Position numbers and translations under genes: made by a program. A stretch of 64,000 bases of DNA from Paraburkholderia sp. GTDB taxonomy: Bacteria > Pseudomonadota > Gammaproteobacteria > Burkholderiales > Burkholderiaceae. Positions 19,328-29,681 of this stretch are shown here, piece after piece (position 1 is the first letter of the stretch; each line of letters begins with the position of its first letter). Where the stretch lies: positions 26,145-90,144 of the forward strand of contig SCRN01000026.1 of assembly GCA_004322045.1 (NCBI GenBank). Reading direction: 5' to 3'. The notes beneath the pieces were generated by a model. The model did not search any database, was not told where the DNA came from, and was given only the letters and a program-made list of their open reading frames with translations.

Positions 19328-20431
19328 ATGTCCGTTTCGATCGATCGTTCGATCGCGGCAGAAGCCGCTGCCCTCCGTACGCATTTTGCGCAAATTGTCC
19401 TGCCCATTTGGCGCGGACCGGGCTTCAATAGCGCGTCGCAATTACCGTACGAGGCCGTCGCCGCCGCCGATCACGCGCCGCTACCGGCCGTCCGCTATCG
19501 CGCCATGGCCTGCGCCCGGCAGTTGTTCGTCTTTTCGCAGGCGGGGGAAGCCGCGCATGCCGAGCAACTCTTTCATGCGATGTGTCGTTATTTCCATGAC
19601 GAGAAGCACGGGGGGTGGTTTTACAGCGTCGATCCAGACGGCGCGCCGCTCGATGCGACGAAGGATCTCTACACTCACGCGTTCGTCATCTTCGCTTGCG
19701 CGCACTATGCGTCGGCAACGGGCGATCGCGATGCGCTGCGCGTGATTGCCGACACGGCCTCGCTGGTCCAAGCGCGCTTTGCCGCAGCGGACGGCGTGCT
19801 CCACGCCGCGCTCACGCAAGACTTTTCCACCGTGCGTACGGGGCCGCTGCAGAACCCGCTCATGCATTTGACCGAAGCCTATCTGGCCGCCTACGAGACA
19901 ACGGGCGAACCGGCTTATGAAACGGCGCTCGCGCGGTTGGCCGAATCAGTGGCGCGGCGCTTCGTTCACGCGCCCACCGGAACAATCGCCGAGTTGCCCA
20001 TCGGCAGCGCCGACAACCGGCTCGAGCCGGGGCATCAATTCGAGTGGTTCTATCTCGTCAAGCGAGCGGGGCCGGTGGTTGCCGCGTCAGGCCTCGAGCC
20101 GGAACTGACACGCGCGTTCGATTTCGCGCAGCGCCGCGGTATCGATCGGGCGACGGGCGGTGTCTGCGCCGCGCTCGACGAAAGCGGCAGCGTGAAAGAC
20201 GCAACCCAGCGAATTTGGGCACAAACCGAGTATCTGCGGGCACTCGCCACGCGCGGCCGCGAAGAAGATCTCGAAACGCTTGCGCTGCAAATCCCGCGCT
20301 TTCAAGCGCGCTTCCTCCATCCGCGCGGCTGGTACGAATGCGTCACGCCGCAAGGCGAGGTGGCGCGCGCCGATATGCCGTCCACCACGCCCTACCACCT
20401 CGCCACGGCCTACGCCTCGTTGCCGGGCTGA
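19328..20431 (+). CDS. AGE family epimerase/isomerase
   Basis: 367 residues from ATG 19328. The (alpha/alpha)6-barrel family includes N-acylglucosamine 2-epimerase and mannose isomerase. Family signatures are the segments DEKHGGWFYSVDPDG, TKDLYTHAFVIFACAHY and EPGHQFEWFYLVKRAG, the latter two carrying the conserved His and Glu of the active site. The exact sugar is not decided by sequence. It stands alone between the membrane protein and a chemoreceptor. Confidence 0.88.
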   Translation: MSVSIDRSIAAEAAALRTHFAQIVLPIWRGPGFNSASQLPYEAVAAADHAPLPAVRYRAMACARQLFVFSQAGEAAHAEQLFHAMCRYFHDEKHGGWFYSVDPDGAPLDATKDLYTHAFVIFACAHYASATGDRDALRVIADTASLVQARFAAADGVLHAALTQDFSTVRTGPLQNPLMHLTEAYLAAYETTGEPAYETALARLAESVARRFVHAPTGTIAELPIGSADNRLEPGHQFEWFYLVKRAGPVVAASGLEPELTRAFDFAQRRGIDRATGGVCAALDESGSVKDATQRIWAQTEYLRALATRGREEDLETLALQIPRFQARFLHPRGWYECVTPQGEVARADMPSTTPYHLATAYASLPG

Positions 20432-20535
20432 GGGGCGTTGGCTGGGTTGCGGAGGCCTGTGCGGAGGCTGGCTCACGGCGGGCGAGCCGCGTCGCCGCGC
20501 CGCGCCGAGCGGCCGGAGCCGGGGCCTTCCAAGCG

Positions 20536-22149
20536 TCAATCAGCGAGGGCCGGCTCGCTGACCGCCGCGTGAGCGGCAGCCGCGAAGCGTGCGTCGCCAA
20601 GCACAGCCGGTGAAATCTCGAAGACCGAGACCGCTTCCTTGAGCTGTCGCGTCTGATCGTGCAGCGAAGAAGCCGCAGCAGCGGCCTCCTCGACGAGCGC
20701 CGCATTCTGTTGCGTCATGCGGTCCATCTGCCCGACAGCCTGATTGACGTGGTCGATGCCGGTGCTCTGCTCGAGCGAAGACGCGCTGATTTCGCCCATC
20801 ATTTGCGCCACGCGCGAGATCGACGTCGACACCTTCTGCATCGCATTGCCGGCGCGTTCGACGAGTTCCGAGCCGCCTTCGATCTGCGAGACCGATTCGC
20901 CGATGAGCGCCTTGATTTCCTTCGCCGATTGAGCGCTGCGTTGCGCGAGGCCGCGCACTTCGCCTGCCACCACCGCGAAACCGCGCCCCTGTTCGCCCGC
21001 GCGCGCGGCTTCGACCGCCGCGTTCAGCGCGAGGATGTTCGTCTGGAAAGCAATACCATCGATGACGCTGATGATTTCGGCGATGCGATCCGAGCTTTGC
21101 GCGATGCCGCGCATCTTGTCGACGACGCTATCGACGACGCTCGCACCGTCGGACGTCGAGCGCAGCGCTTCATCGGCCAGCGCGTGAGCTTCGCGCGCGT
21201 GCTCGGCGTTCTGGCGCACCGTTGTCGTCAGCTCTTCCATGCTCGAGGCCGTTTCTTCGAGCGAAGCCGCCTGGTTTTCGGTGCGAGCCGACAGATCGGC
21301 GTTGCCCGTCGCGATTTCATCGGCGCCCGTATGAATCGAATCGGCTGCGTCGCGCACCGTCTTCACCGTTTGGGCGACGCTGGCCTGCATGTGCGCGAGG
21401 CCCGCAAACAGCCGTCCGATTTCGTTCGTGCCGCGCGGGGCGATCGGCTCGGCGAGCATGCCCCGTGCGATCTGCTCGAAATGGCGGCCGGCTTCTTCGA
21501 GCGGGGCGACGACGCCGCGTTTGAGCGCCGCGTAGACGATCGCGGTGCCGCCGAGCAGCGCGGCGAGGACGGCCAGGCTCACGCCGCGGAACATCGCCAA
21601 GCGAGAATCGATCGACTCGAGCGACGCGCTGCTTCGCGCATCGCCGAATTGCGTGAAGGCGCGCTGTTCGTTGAGGAAGGCGTCTTGGAACGATTGCGTC
21701 GGCTGATCGAGAAACGCCTTCACGTTGTTACTGTCCAGGTACTGCACGAGTTCGCCGAGCGCCGTATGCAGTGCTTGATACTTCTCGGCCAGCGCCGCGG
21801 CATGTGCGCGGTTTTCGTCGCTCGCTTTCGGCGCGTCGGCAAAGCGCGCGAACGATTTATCGGCCAACGCCAACTGCTCGCGGGCGTGCTCGACGATGGC
21901 GGTAGGTTCCGCGCCGCCGCCGATCATCCGCGTCCCCGCGCGCGACAGGTTGATGCGCGCATCCATGAGGTGTTGCGTGGTCTCGTTGACGGCGTTCACT
22001 TGGACGAGCGCCACGTTCGCCAGTTGGCCGACGTCGCGGTGCGTGCTGGTCAAGAACCAAAACCCGATTCCACCCGTGACGAGCTGCAACAGGCAAAACG
22101 CGGCCAATACGAACAACAGGCCCGAAGCGAGCTTGATCTTGCTGAACAT
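20536..22149 (-). CDS. Methyl-accepting chemotaxis protein
   Basis: 537 residues from ATG 22147-22149 (MFSKIKLASGLL); an upstream start would add 16 residues. There is a first membrane span near 7-30, a four-helix periplasmic sensor to about 180, a second span near 185-205, a HAMP domain, and the cytoplasmic hairpin with the tip IDGIAFQTNILALNAAVEAARAGEQGRGFAVVA, here quoted only by its ends: it begins at IDGIAFQTN and closes at GRGFAVVA. No C-terminal NWETF-type CheR tether is present. It signals to CheA/CheW; the ligand is unknown. Confidence 0.93.
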   Translation of the reverse strand: MFSKIKLASGLLFVLAAFCLLQLVTGGIGFWFLTSTHRDVGQLANVALVQVNAVNETTQHLMDARINLSRAGTRMIGGGAEPTAIVEHAREQLALADKSFARFADAPKASDENRAHAAALAEKYQALHTALGELVQYLDSNNVKAFLDQPTQSFQDAFLNEQRAFTQFGDARSSASLESIDSRLAMFRGVSLAVLAALLGGTAIVYAALKRGVVAPLEEAGRHFEQIARGMLAEPIAPRGTNEIGRLFAGLAHMQASVAQTVKTVRDAADSIHTGADEIATGNADLSARTENQAASLEETASSMEELTTTVRQNAEHAREAHALADEALRSTSDGASVVDSVVDKMRGIAQSSDRIAEIISVIDGIAFQTNILALNAAVEAARAGEQGRGFAVVAGEVRGLAQRSAQSAKEIKALIGESVSQIEGGSELVERAGNAMQKVSTSISRVAQMMGEISASSLEQSTGIDHVNQAVGQMDRMTQQNAALVEEAAAAASSLHDQTRQLKEAVSVFEISPAVLGDARFAAAAHAAVSEPALAD

Positions 22150-22393
22150 CTGGAACACTCGAAAGGAAAACGAAAGAAAAGCCAAAACGGCGCTCACTAG
22201 GGTTTACGGCAATCGCGCGATTTGCTTGAGGGTGCCTCCCGCGGCCGGACAACGGTTACCACCGGTCACCCGCGCCCTTCGGCGGGCCGCGTTGCACGTG
22301 AGCACGCACTCACGTCACCTTGACGCCGTGCCCCCGGCCTTCCTAGAGTGGAACGCGACACGACACGGGGCCCTGCCCCGAAGGGGCCACGGC

Positions 22394-22876
22394 ATGACCG
22401 ATCTTTTCGACCTCGCGCGCGGTGCGCTGCACGCGCAACCGTTCAGCATGCTGCTCGGCACGGAGCTCGTTCAGATCGGCGAGCGCGAGGTGACGCTGCA
22501 ACTGCCGATCCGCGACGATTTGCGTCAGCAGCACGGGTTCGTCCACGGCGGCGTCACGAGCTACCTGGCCGACAACGCGCTCACCTTTGCGGGCGCACTC
22601 GCCCTCGGGCCGCGCGTCGTCATGGGGGAATACAAGATCAATTACCTGCGGCCCGCCGTGCGCGGCACCCTGCTTGCGCGCGCCGAACTCATCTATGCGG
22701 GGCGCGGTCATGCGATCTGCCAATGCAGCATCTACGTCATCGATGGAGAGAAGGAAACCCTCATCGCTTTGGCGCAAGGGACGATCAATCGGGTCGGCGA
22801 TGGTCCCAACGCATCGTCGCTGCATCATGAGCATGAGCATGAGCACGACGCGCCGCACGGCGAAGAAGGCGCATGA
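22394..22876 (+). CDS. PaaI family thioesterase (hotdog fold)
   Basis: 160 residues from ATG 22394. It has the core hotdog motif QQHGFVHGGVTSYLADNALTF with the HGG turn and the following Asp used by PaaI-like acyl-CoA thioesterases, then YKINYLRPAVRGTL for the central strand. The C-terminal tail is rich in His and Glu (LHHEHEHEHDAPHGEEGA) and looks metal-binding, a feature outside the fold. The acyl-CoA substrate is unknown. Confidence 0.88.
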   Translation: MTDLFDLARGALHAQPFSMLLGTELVQIGEREVTLQLPIRDDLRQQHGFVHGGVTSYLADNALTFAGALALGPRVVMGEYKINYLRPAVRGTLLARAELIYAGRGHAICQCSIYVIDGEKETLIALAQGTINRVGDGPNASSLHHEHEHEHDAPHGEEGA

Positions 22877-23149
22877 ACCGATAGGCGGTGAAGTCAGGCC
22901 TCACGTCCAAGCATTGAGTCCACCGTACCGTCACATGCGAGTGAGCAAGACATGCTCGACCATACGGGCGTACGGGTAAGCGGCGTTCGTGCTCGATCCC
23001 GACGACCACAACATCGAAGCGGTGTGCCACGAGAGCTGACACGCACAACATGTCCGGCGCTGGATCGCAGCCGCAAGGAGCGCTAGAATGGCGACCCTTC
23101 AAAAAAGCGCGCGCGACACTCCCGTGCGTGCGCGCCGTCGTTCGATTCC
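22877..23149. other. Intergenic region, nothing recognised
   Basis: 273 bp between the thioesterase and the next small gene. I see no RNA gene, repeat or convincing promoter boxes here. Confidence 0.5.
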
Positions 23150-23692
23150 ATGGCAAAACTTCTGACCGATCTCGAATTCCAGCGCTTTTCCGAACTGCAG
23201 CAAAAGCAAACTAGCTTCACCATCACGAGCGAAGAAGCCGATGAGTTGCGCACCATCGTCGAGCGCGCGCAGCAAAAACGCGACGACCGCGCGGCGGCAA
23301 TGCAAGCGATCGAAGCGCACATCGCTCAATTCGAAATTACGCCTGACGAGCTGTTTTCCCCCGAGCAGATCGGCGAAGCGGCGCGCGCTTACGGCCTGAT
23401 CGCCGCGGCGAAGAAGGAGCGTGCGCTCCCGCCCGCACTGACGTTCGGCGGCAAGACCTATCAATGGACGCGCGCGTTGCCGGACGATATCCGCGTGCCG
23501 CTGTTCGACGCCTTCAAAGCAGGCCAATCGGTCAAGCCGTTCCTGGTCACGCCGAAGGATGCGGTGCGCAACGCCGCCACGATCGCGCGGCTCGAGCGCG
23601 AAACCGGCGCCGTGTACGCCGACGCATGGCTCGATGAGCTTGCGATTTCGCGCACGCAAGTGGACGACGCCGCCGCGAAACTGGCCGCCTGA
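23150..23692 (+). CDS. Hypothetical protein, alpha-helical, 180 residues
   Basis: Not recognised as a known family. The first 60 residues are predicted long helix with coiled-coil character (DLEFQRFSELQQKQ, EEADELRTIVERAQQKR), then FEITPDELFSPEQI and a mixed C-terminal half containing YQWTRALPDDIRVPLFDAFKAG. The segment EITPDELFS is reminiscent of H-NS-like proteins, but no AT-hook or H-NS C-terminal motif is present. It has no signal peptide and stands alone, with codon use like its neighbours. Confidence 0.65.
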   Translation: MAKLLTDLEFQRFSELQQKQTSFTITSEEADELRTIVERAQQKRDDRAAAMQAIEAHIAQFEITPDELFSPEQIGEAARAYGLIAAAKKERALPPALTFGGKTYQWTRALPDDIRVPLFDAFKAGQSVKPFLVTPKDAVRNAATIARLERETGAVYADAWLDELAISRTQVDDAAAKLAA

Positions 23693-23811
23693 CCCTCTAG
23701 GCGGGCAGCCCCCGGCCTAGCGTTTCGGCTGCGGCCGGGCACGCGATGCACGAAGGCGCGCCCGGCTGCAAAGTGAAGCGAAGTGGAGTGGAGTAAAGCC
23801 TACCGATCGCA

Positions 23812-26199
23812 CTAAGATGCGCGCATATCGCTTTGCAGCGGCATTTTGACTTCGACGACCGCCGGGTCCGCGGTGGGGCTCATCGCAAATCCGCATGCCT
23901 TGACGAGACCAAGCATCGGCGTATTCTCACGCAGCACCTCGCCGACGATCCACCGCGTGCCGCGCCCGCGTACGTAGGCCACCATCCGCTCCATTAGCAT
24001 TCGGCCGAGGCCCATGCCTTTCAGGTCCGAGCGCACGGCCACGGCGAACTCCGCATTTTCGTTGTCCGGATCGGTGATCGTACGCACGACACCGAGTGTG
24101 CGCGCGTGACCGCTTTCCTCCGTCGTGGCGATCAGCGCCATCTCGCGGTCGTAGTCGATCTGCGTCATGCGGGCGAGTTGCGAGTGATCGAAGCCGCTCA
24201 CGGCCCCGAAAAACCGCATGCGCAAATCGTTGGGCGTCATCCCGGCGATGAAGTCGCTATGGGCCGGCTCGTCTTCGGGGCGGATCGGGCGGATCGTCAG
24301 CCGTCGCCCGCGCCAATCGAGCGTTTCTTCGAGCTGGCGCGGATACGGCACGATGGCGAGGCGGCCGCGTTGTTGCCCGAGCGCGAGACGCGGCCCGACG
24401 AGTCGCGCACGCGTGCGCGTGACCCGCAGCACCGCCGTCAAGCCGACGATCTGCTCCACGCAGCAGACGGCTTCGGACAACGCCGTCAGTGCATCGAGCA
24501 CGGGCGCGACCGGCGCGCGCTGCGCGTAGGGCGAACGCGAAACGATCTCGCTCGCGAGGACCGGGTTCAGCGGCGGCAAGCCATACACCGAGAACGGCGC
24601 TGAGGCCTCGTCGGCCGGTGGCGCGGTGAATTCGAAGACGGGGCCGAAGTCGGCGTCGTCGCGCAGCGTCACGGTCACATCGACGATGTGCTCATCGTCG
24701 TGCAGGCCTTCGGCGGGTGCGGCCGAATCCGCATCGCTCGACACCACGAGCCCGAATCCGCTCAGCAGCGAGGCCGCATCGGCGCCTTCGAGCATCGTCT
24801 GCCCCGCCGTCAGCGCCGCCTTCGCGCTCGCCTGCGCCGCCTCGATCGCGACGGGCACTTGCGCGGGCAATCCTTGCGGCGTTTGCATCAGCAGTTCACG
24901 GCCGAGCCGATAATCGACCAGACGCGCGAAGGCCCGGGCGAGCCGGTGCGGCGTCGAATGCAAGGCGATGCCGTGCGCGCGAAGCGCATCGCGCGTCTCG
25001 TCGTCGACGCCCCCGAAGAAGCAAGCGAGCATGCCGCGGTAAGCGAAACGCTGGCGCTCGATCAACACACGCGCGACCTCGGCCACGGGCGCACCCAGCG
25101 TCGACGCATGGACCACGAATGCGGTGCCAGTTTCGCGATGCGGTGCGAGCGCCTCCAATGCGAGCCCGAAATGTTCGGGCTTGGCGTCGTTGCCGAGCAC
25201 GAGCGGATTGCCGCCCGCAGCGCGCGGTAAAGCCGACGCCACCGCTGCCAGCGCCGCATCGGGCCAGTGAGCGAGCGTCGTGTTGGCCGCGGCGAACGCG
25301 TCGGCGGCGAGCGCAGCGACGCCACGGTCGCTCGTCACGAGCGTCGCCGATGAACTCGCGGCAATACGCCCCACGCCGAGCGTTTCGATTTCGTCGATCA
25401 AGTCGTCGAGCGAATCGACCCGCACCATGCCCGAACGCCGAAACGCCGCGCCGTACAGCGCATCGGAGGGATCCGAGCGGCCGGTGCGCAGCACGAGCAC
25501 GGGCTTGTTGCGCGCCGCCGCGCGCGCCGCGGACATGAACTTGCGCGCGGCGCGCACGACAGACAGTTCGAGCAAGATGGCCCGCGTTGCGGGATCGCTC
25601 GCGAGATAGTCGAGGACATCGCCCGCATCGACATCGGCTTCCCCGCCCAGTGCAATGGCATGGGAAAACCCGAGCCCGCGCGCTGCCGCCCAGCCGAGCA
25701 CGGCGTTCGTCAGCGCGTTCGATTGCGAGACCCACGCCACGCCCCCTGTTTTCACCATCGCCGAAGGCGCGCCGAAGTGCGCGTTGACCGCGGGCGTCAC
25801 GACGCCGAGGCTGCCCGGTCCAACGATGCGCAGCAAGTGGGGTTTTGCCGCCGCAAGCACGTGGGATACGAGCGGCGAGCTCGAATCATCGGTATCGCTG
25901 ACGATCACCGCCGCACGCGTGCCGAGCCGGCCGAGCTTGCCGACGACATCGACCCAGGTCTCGCTCGGCGTGCAGATGAGCGCGACGCTCGGCGCTTCGA
26001 GCAAATCGGCCGCATCGGCAAACACGGCGCAGCCGTCGAGTTCCGCGTACTTCGGATTGACGGGCCACACGGGGCCGTTGAATCCGGCTTCACGCACCCG
26101 CCGCCACACTTTCGCGCCGACGCTGTCCGGGCGAAGCGACGCACCGATGATGGCGACGGATTTCGGCTGAAACAGCGCATCGAGATTGCGGACGGTCAT
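23812..26199 (-). CDS. Pat-like protein: acyl-CoA synthetase (NDP-forming)-like domains fused to GNAT acetyltransferase
   Basis: 795 residues. There is a CoA-binding Rossmann domain (about 5-105, KSVAIIGASLRPDSVGAKVW), succinyl-CoA-ligase-like domains (about 145-450, VSQSNALTNAVLGWAA), a weak ATP-grasp remnant (about 465-610), and a C-terminal GNAT domain (about 625-790) with the acetyl-CoA loop VRSDLKGMGLGRML. Pat/PatZ proteins acetylate lysines of metabolic enzymes such as Acs. This one is shorter than the usual ~890 residues. Loss of synthetase activity is likely but inferred. Confidence 0.88.
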   Translation of the reverse strand: MTVRNLDALFQPKSVAIIGASLRPDSVGAKVWRRVREAGFNGPVWPVNPKYAELDGCAVFADAADLLEAPSVALICTPSETWVDVVGKLGRLGTRAAVIVSDTDDSSSPLVSHVLAAAKPHLLRIVGPGSLGVVTPAVNAHFGAPSAMVKTGGVAWVSQSNALTNAVLGWAAARGLGFSHAIALGGEADVDAGDVLDYLASDPATRAILLELSVVRAARKFMSAARAAARNKPVLVLRTGRSDPSDALYGAAFRRSGMVRVDSLDDLIDEIETLGVGRIAASSSATLVTSDRGVAALAADAFAAANTTLAHWPDAALAAVASALPRAAGGNPLVLGNDAKPEHFGLALEALAPHRETGTAFVVHASTLGAPVAEVARVLIERQRFAYRGMLACFFGGVDDETRDALRAHGIALHSTPHRLARAFARLVDYRLGRELLMQTPQGLPAQVPVAIEAAQASAKAALTAGQTMLEGADAASLLSGFGLVVSSDADSAAPAEGLHDDEHIVDVTVTLRDDADFGPVFEFTAPPADEASAPFSVYGLPPLNPVLASEIVSRSPYAQRAPVAPVLDALTALSEAVCCVEQIVGLTAVLRVTRTRARLVGPRLALGQQRGRLAIVPYPRQLEETLDWRGRRLTIRPIRPEDEPAHSDFIAGMTPNDLRMRFFGAVSGFDHSQLARMTQIDYDREMALIATTEESGHARTLGVVRTITDPDNENAEFAVAVRSDLKGMGLGRMLMERMVAYVRGRGTRWIVGEVLRENTPMLGLVKACGFAMSPTADPAVVEVKMPLQSDMRAS

Positions 26200-26303
26200 A
26201 GTGCGCGTCTAACGAGGATGGAGGGTGGAAGGAGAAGGCGCCGCACGCGGCGTGCAATGCCGTTTCGTAAGCATAGGCGATGCCCGCCTGCGTTGCGCGC
26301 CCA

Positions 26304-27434
26304 TCAATCGAGCGACTTCCTGAAGCGCAGTACGCTCACGCCCAGCATCGCGAGCCCGAGCGCCGTCATGGCCGCGAGCTGCGGCCAAAGGACGCCGAAG
26401 CCGACGCCCTTTAGAAAAACCGCGCGCAATACCACGAGAAAGTAGCGCAACGGATTCAGATAGGTCAGCCATTGCAGCGCGCGAGGCATCGCCGAGATCG
26501 GAAACGCGAAGCCCGACAGGATAAAGATCGGATTGATGAGGATGAAATTGAGCGCGAACGCCTGCTGTTGCGTGCGAGAGAACGTCGACAGCAGCAAGCC
26601 GAGGCCAATGACCGCGAGCAGGAACAGCACGACGCCGACCAACATGACGAAAATGCTGCCGACAAACGGCACATCGAACCATGCAACGCCAAGCGTGGCG
26701 ACGATCGCAACATCGCCAAGACCGATCAAAAACGACGGCGCGGTCTTGCCGAGAATGAATTCGACGGGGCGAATCGGGCTCACCATGATTTGCTCCAGCG
26801 TGCCGACTTCCCGTTCGCGCACGACGGCGAACGCGGTGAGACTCACTACCTGCAGCAGCGTAAGCGTGCCGATCACGCCGGGAATGAAGAACCATCTATC
26901 GTCGATCCCTTCGTTGAACCACGGTCGCTCTTGCAGCGCAACGGTGATCGCAGGCGGCGCCGCGCCGGCGCGCGCATGCCATCCCGTTGCGAGCCAGTCG
27001 CCTTGGTACTGCGCGACGATCTTGCTCACGTAGCCGAGCGCAATCAACGCGGTATTGGAATTCGTCCCGTCGACGAGCACCTGCAGCGGCGCCCCCCTCC
27101 CTTGCCCGAGCGCACGAGCAAAGCCCGCTTGGATGACCACCGCCACTTGTGCGCGCCCCGCATCCAATTCATGCGCGATGTCCTTTTGCGAGCGCGGGAA
27201 ATCGACGATCTCGAAGCGGCCATTGGCGGTGAAGCGCGCGATGAGATCGCGGCTGGCTTGGCTGCCGTCGAGGTCGAGCACGGCGGTCGACACATGGCTC
27301 ACCGTAAACGTCGCCGCATAGCCATAGATGAACACTTGCAGCACGAGCGGCACGACGAGTCGAAACAACGCCCAGCGGTCTCGCTTCAATTCGAGAAACT
27401 CTTTCACGAGCATCGCGTACACGCGTTCGAACAT
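26304..27434 (-). CDS. ABC-2 type transporter permease (YbhR-like)
   Basis: 376 residues with an N-terminal span, a large periplasmic domain (about 50-170) and five further spans at the C-terminus, the ABC-2 membrane layout. The cytoplasmic segment VVREREVGTLEQIMVSP and the FILINPIFILSGFAFPI helix are typical. It is the last gene of a five-gene exporter operon and pairs with the permease 52 nt upstream to form a heterodimeric channel. Confidence 0.92.
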   Translation of the reverse strand: MFERVYAMLVKEFLELKRDRWALFRLVVPLVLQVFIYGYAATFTVSHVSTAVLDLDGSQASRDLIARFTANGRFEIVDFPRSQKDIAHELDAGRAQVAVVIQAGFARALGQGRGAPLQVLVDGTNSNTALIALGYVSKIVAQYQGDWLATGWHARAGAAPPAITVALQERPWFNEGIDDRWFFIPGVIGTLTLLQVVSLTAFAVVREREVGTLEQIMVSPIRPVEFILGKTAPSFLIGLGDVAIVATLGVAWFDVPFVGSIFVMLVGVVLFLLAVIGLGLLLSTFSRTQQQAFALNFILINPIFILSGFAFPISAMPRALQWLTYLNPLRYFLVVLRAVFLKGVGFGVLWPQLAAMTALGLAMLGVSVLRFRKSLD

Positions 27435-27486
27435 CGCCGGCTCCGACCTTTAACTTATGTCCCAATCGAACGAATGAACGCATCCA

Positions 27487-28623
27487 TCAATCGAGGTGCT
27501 TACGAAACGCGCGAACGCTGAGCCAGCCGATCACGAAGGCATAACACGACAACGCGGCGAACGGAACCGCGAGATCGGCCAAGGTGCTGCCTTTGAGAAA
27601 TACGGAGCGCAAGATCGTCACGTAATAGCGCGCGTATACGAGCAGCGTCAGCGCGCGGATCGGCGCGGGCATCTGCTCGATCGCAAACGTATAGCCCGAG
27701 AGCATCGTCGTGGGCAGCATCGTCAACAGCAAGGCCACTTGGCTCGCGCCAAGCTGGCTGCGAATGCGCACCGACATCAGATAGCCGATGCCGAGCACGA
27801 CGAGCGTAAACATCGCCGTCGTCGCCGCGAGCGTCAGCAAGCTGCCGCGAAACGGCACATGAAACCAATAAACCGTACCCACGAGACAAAAAACGGCATC
27901 GACGAAACCGATCGCGAAGTAGGGAATCAGCTTACCGAGCATCAGTTCGAACGCGGTGACCGGCGTCGAAATCAATTGCTCCATCGTGCCGCGCTCCCAT
28001 TCGCGCGCGACGGTCAACGACGTGAGCTGCGCGCCGACGAGCGCGAGGATCACCGCGACCACCCCCGGAATGATGAAGTTGCGGCTGTCCAGGCCCTCGT
28101 TGTACCAAACGCGCGGCCGGAAATCGACGGTGCCCACGGCAGGTGGCGGCGCGCCGTGATCGGCAGCCCAGCGCGCTTCGAACGCGGCCGCTGTTTGTGC
28201 GATCACCCCTTGCGCATAGCCGATTGCGATGTTCGTCGTGTTGGTATCGGTCGCATCGAATACGGTCTGCAGTTGCGCGACGCCGGTCGTCGCCAGCACG
28301 CGCGAGAAGTCGATGGGGATGGTCACGACACCGGCGCATCGTCCTTGGTCGATCGCCTCGCGCCCCGCCCGCTCGCTTTCGAGTTCGCGCTGCGGCGCAA
28401 ACCAGCCCGACGCGACGAACCGCGCGACGAGTTCGCGGCTAGCCTGAGTGTGCGCCTGGTCGCGCACGCACAGCGGCACGTGCCGAATATCGAGGCTGAC
28501 GCCATAGCCGAGCAGAAGCATTTGCATCAACGGCATCAGCAAAGCGATGGCGAGGCTTCGCGGATCGCGCCAGATTTGCAGCGTTTCCTTGCGCGCAACG
28601 GCGATGAGGCGACGCAGCTTCAT
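27487..28623 (-). CDS. ABC-2 type transporter permease (YbhS-like)
   Basis: 378 residues, same topology as the downstream permease, with VAREWERGTMEQLISTPVTAFE as the signature cytoplasmic loop. Its start overlaps the stop of the ATPase gene by 4 nt (ATGA). In E. coli the related YbhFSR proteins export antibiotics and cations; drug or toxic-compound export is the likely role here, without proof of substrate. Confidence 0.92.
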   Translation of the reverse strand: MKLRRLIAVARKETLQIWRDPRSLAIALLMPLMQMLLLGYGVSLDIRHVPLCVRDQAHTQASRELVARFVASGWFAPQRELESERAGREAIDQGRCAGVVTIPIDFSRVLATTGVAQLQTVFDATDTNTTNIAIGYAQGVIAQTAAAFEARWAADHGAPPPAVGTVDFRPRVWYNEGLDSRNFIIPGVVAVILALVGAQLTSLTVAREWERGTMEQLISTPVTAFELMLGKLIPYFAIGFVDAVFCLVGTVYWFHVPFRGSLLTLAATTAMFTLVVLGIGYLMSVRIRSQLGASQVALLLTMLPTTMLSGYTFAIEQMPAPIRALTLLVYARYYVTILRSVFLKGSTLADLAVPFAALSCYAFVIGWLSVRAFRKHLD

Positions 28624-29681
28624 GGGGCGCCTCCGCCCATGCGCTCGCTCACCGCGCGCCGATTCTCACGCGACACGAGTTGCACGAACACATCTTCGAG
28701 GCCCGGCCTGATCGGCTGCGGCGTGGACGCTTCGATGCCGGCTTGCGCCAGCCGGGCCGGCAACGCCGCAGCGACCGACGCGGCGGGCGTGTCACCCGTA
28801 TCCGCTACGAGCACATGCAGCTTGTCGCCGAAGATGGCGGCGTCGTGCACGGCCGGCATGGTGCGCAATAGGGCGACGGCCTCGCCGAGCGAGGCACAGC
28901 CTAGCTCGAACAATCGACCGCCCAATTGCTCGCCGCGCAATTCACTCGGGCTGCCGACCGTGATCAAGCGTCCCGCGTCGATCAATGCGATCCGATTGCA
29001 ATACTCGGCCTCGTCCATGTAGTGCGTCGAAACGAGCACCGTCACGCCATCGCCGGCTAGCTGATGAATGAGGTCCCAAAACCGGCGGCGCGCCTGCGGC
29101 TCGACGCCCGAGGTCGGTTCGTCGAGAAACAGCACGGGCGGGCGATGCAAGATGGCGCAGCCGAGCGCGAGCCGTTGACGCCAACCGCCCGCGAGCGTTC
29201 TCACGAGCGCGTCTTCGCGGCCTTCGATGCCGGCCATAGCGATCGCAAAACGCATGCGCTCGCCGATCAATGCGCGCGGCACACGATAAATGCCCGCAAA
29301 GAACTGCAAGTTCTCCCGGCAGGTCAGATCGTCATACAGCGAAAACTTCTGCGACATATAGCCGATATGGGCGCGCACGGATTCCGGCTCGCTCGCCACG
29401 TCGTACCCTGCCACCGTGGCGGCCCCGGCGCTCGGCGTCAGCAATGCGCAGAGCATACGGATCGTGGTCGACTTGCCCGCGCCGTTAGGCCCGATGAAGC
29501 CGACGACTTCTCCCTTGCCGATCGTCAAATCTAGCCGGTCGACGGCGGTGAATTTTCCGAAGCGCTTGGTTAGACCGCGTGTGACGACGACGCTCTCGCG
29601 CGCGGGCTGCGCGTCCGGGGACGAGGGCAGCGGCGCCGGCGGTTTCGCCGAAGACGGCTCGGGCGGCGAAGACGCGCTCAT
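28620..29681 (-). CDS. ABC-2 exporter ATP-binding protein, second copy
   Basis: 353 residues with a Pro/Ser-rich N-terminal extension of about 30 residues. Walker A is GPNGAGKST, the signature region LAGGWRQRLALG departs from canonical LSGGQ, Walker B is PVLFLDEPTSGV and the H-loop lies in STHYMDEAEYC. It overlaps both neighbours by 4 nt. With the next ATPase it corresponds to the two halves of the fused YbhF ATPase. Confidence 0.92.
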   Translation of the reverse strand: MSASSPPEPSSAKPPAPLPSSPDAQPARESVVVTRGLTKRFGKFTAVDRLDLTIGKGEVVGFIGPNGAGKSTTIRMLCALLTPSAGAATVAGYDVASEPESVRAHIGYMSQKFSLYDDLTCRENLQFFAGIYRVPRALIGERMRFAIAMAGIEGREDALVRTLAGGWRQRLALGCAILHRPPVLFLDEPTSGVEPQARRRFWDLIHQLAGDGVTVLVSTHYMDEAEYCNRIALIDAGRLITVGSPSELRGEQLGGRLFELGCASLGEAVALLRTMPAVHDAAIFGDKLHVLVADTGDTPAASVAAALPARLAQAGIEASTPQPIRPGLEDVFVQLVSRENRRAVSERMGGGAP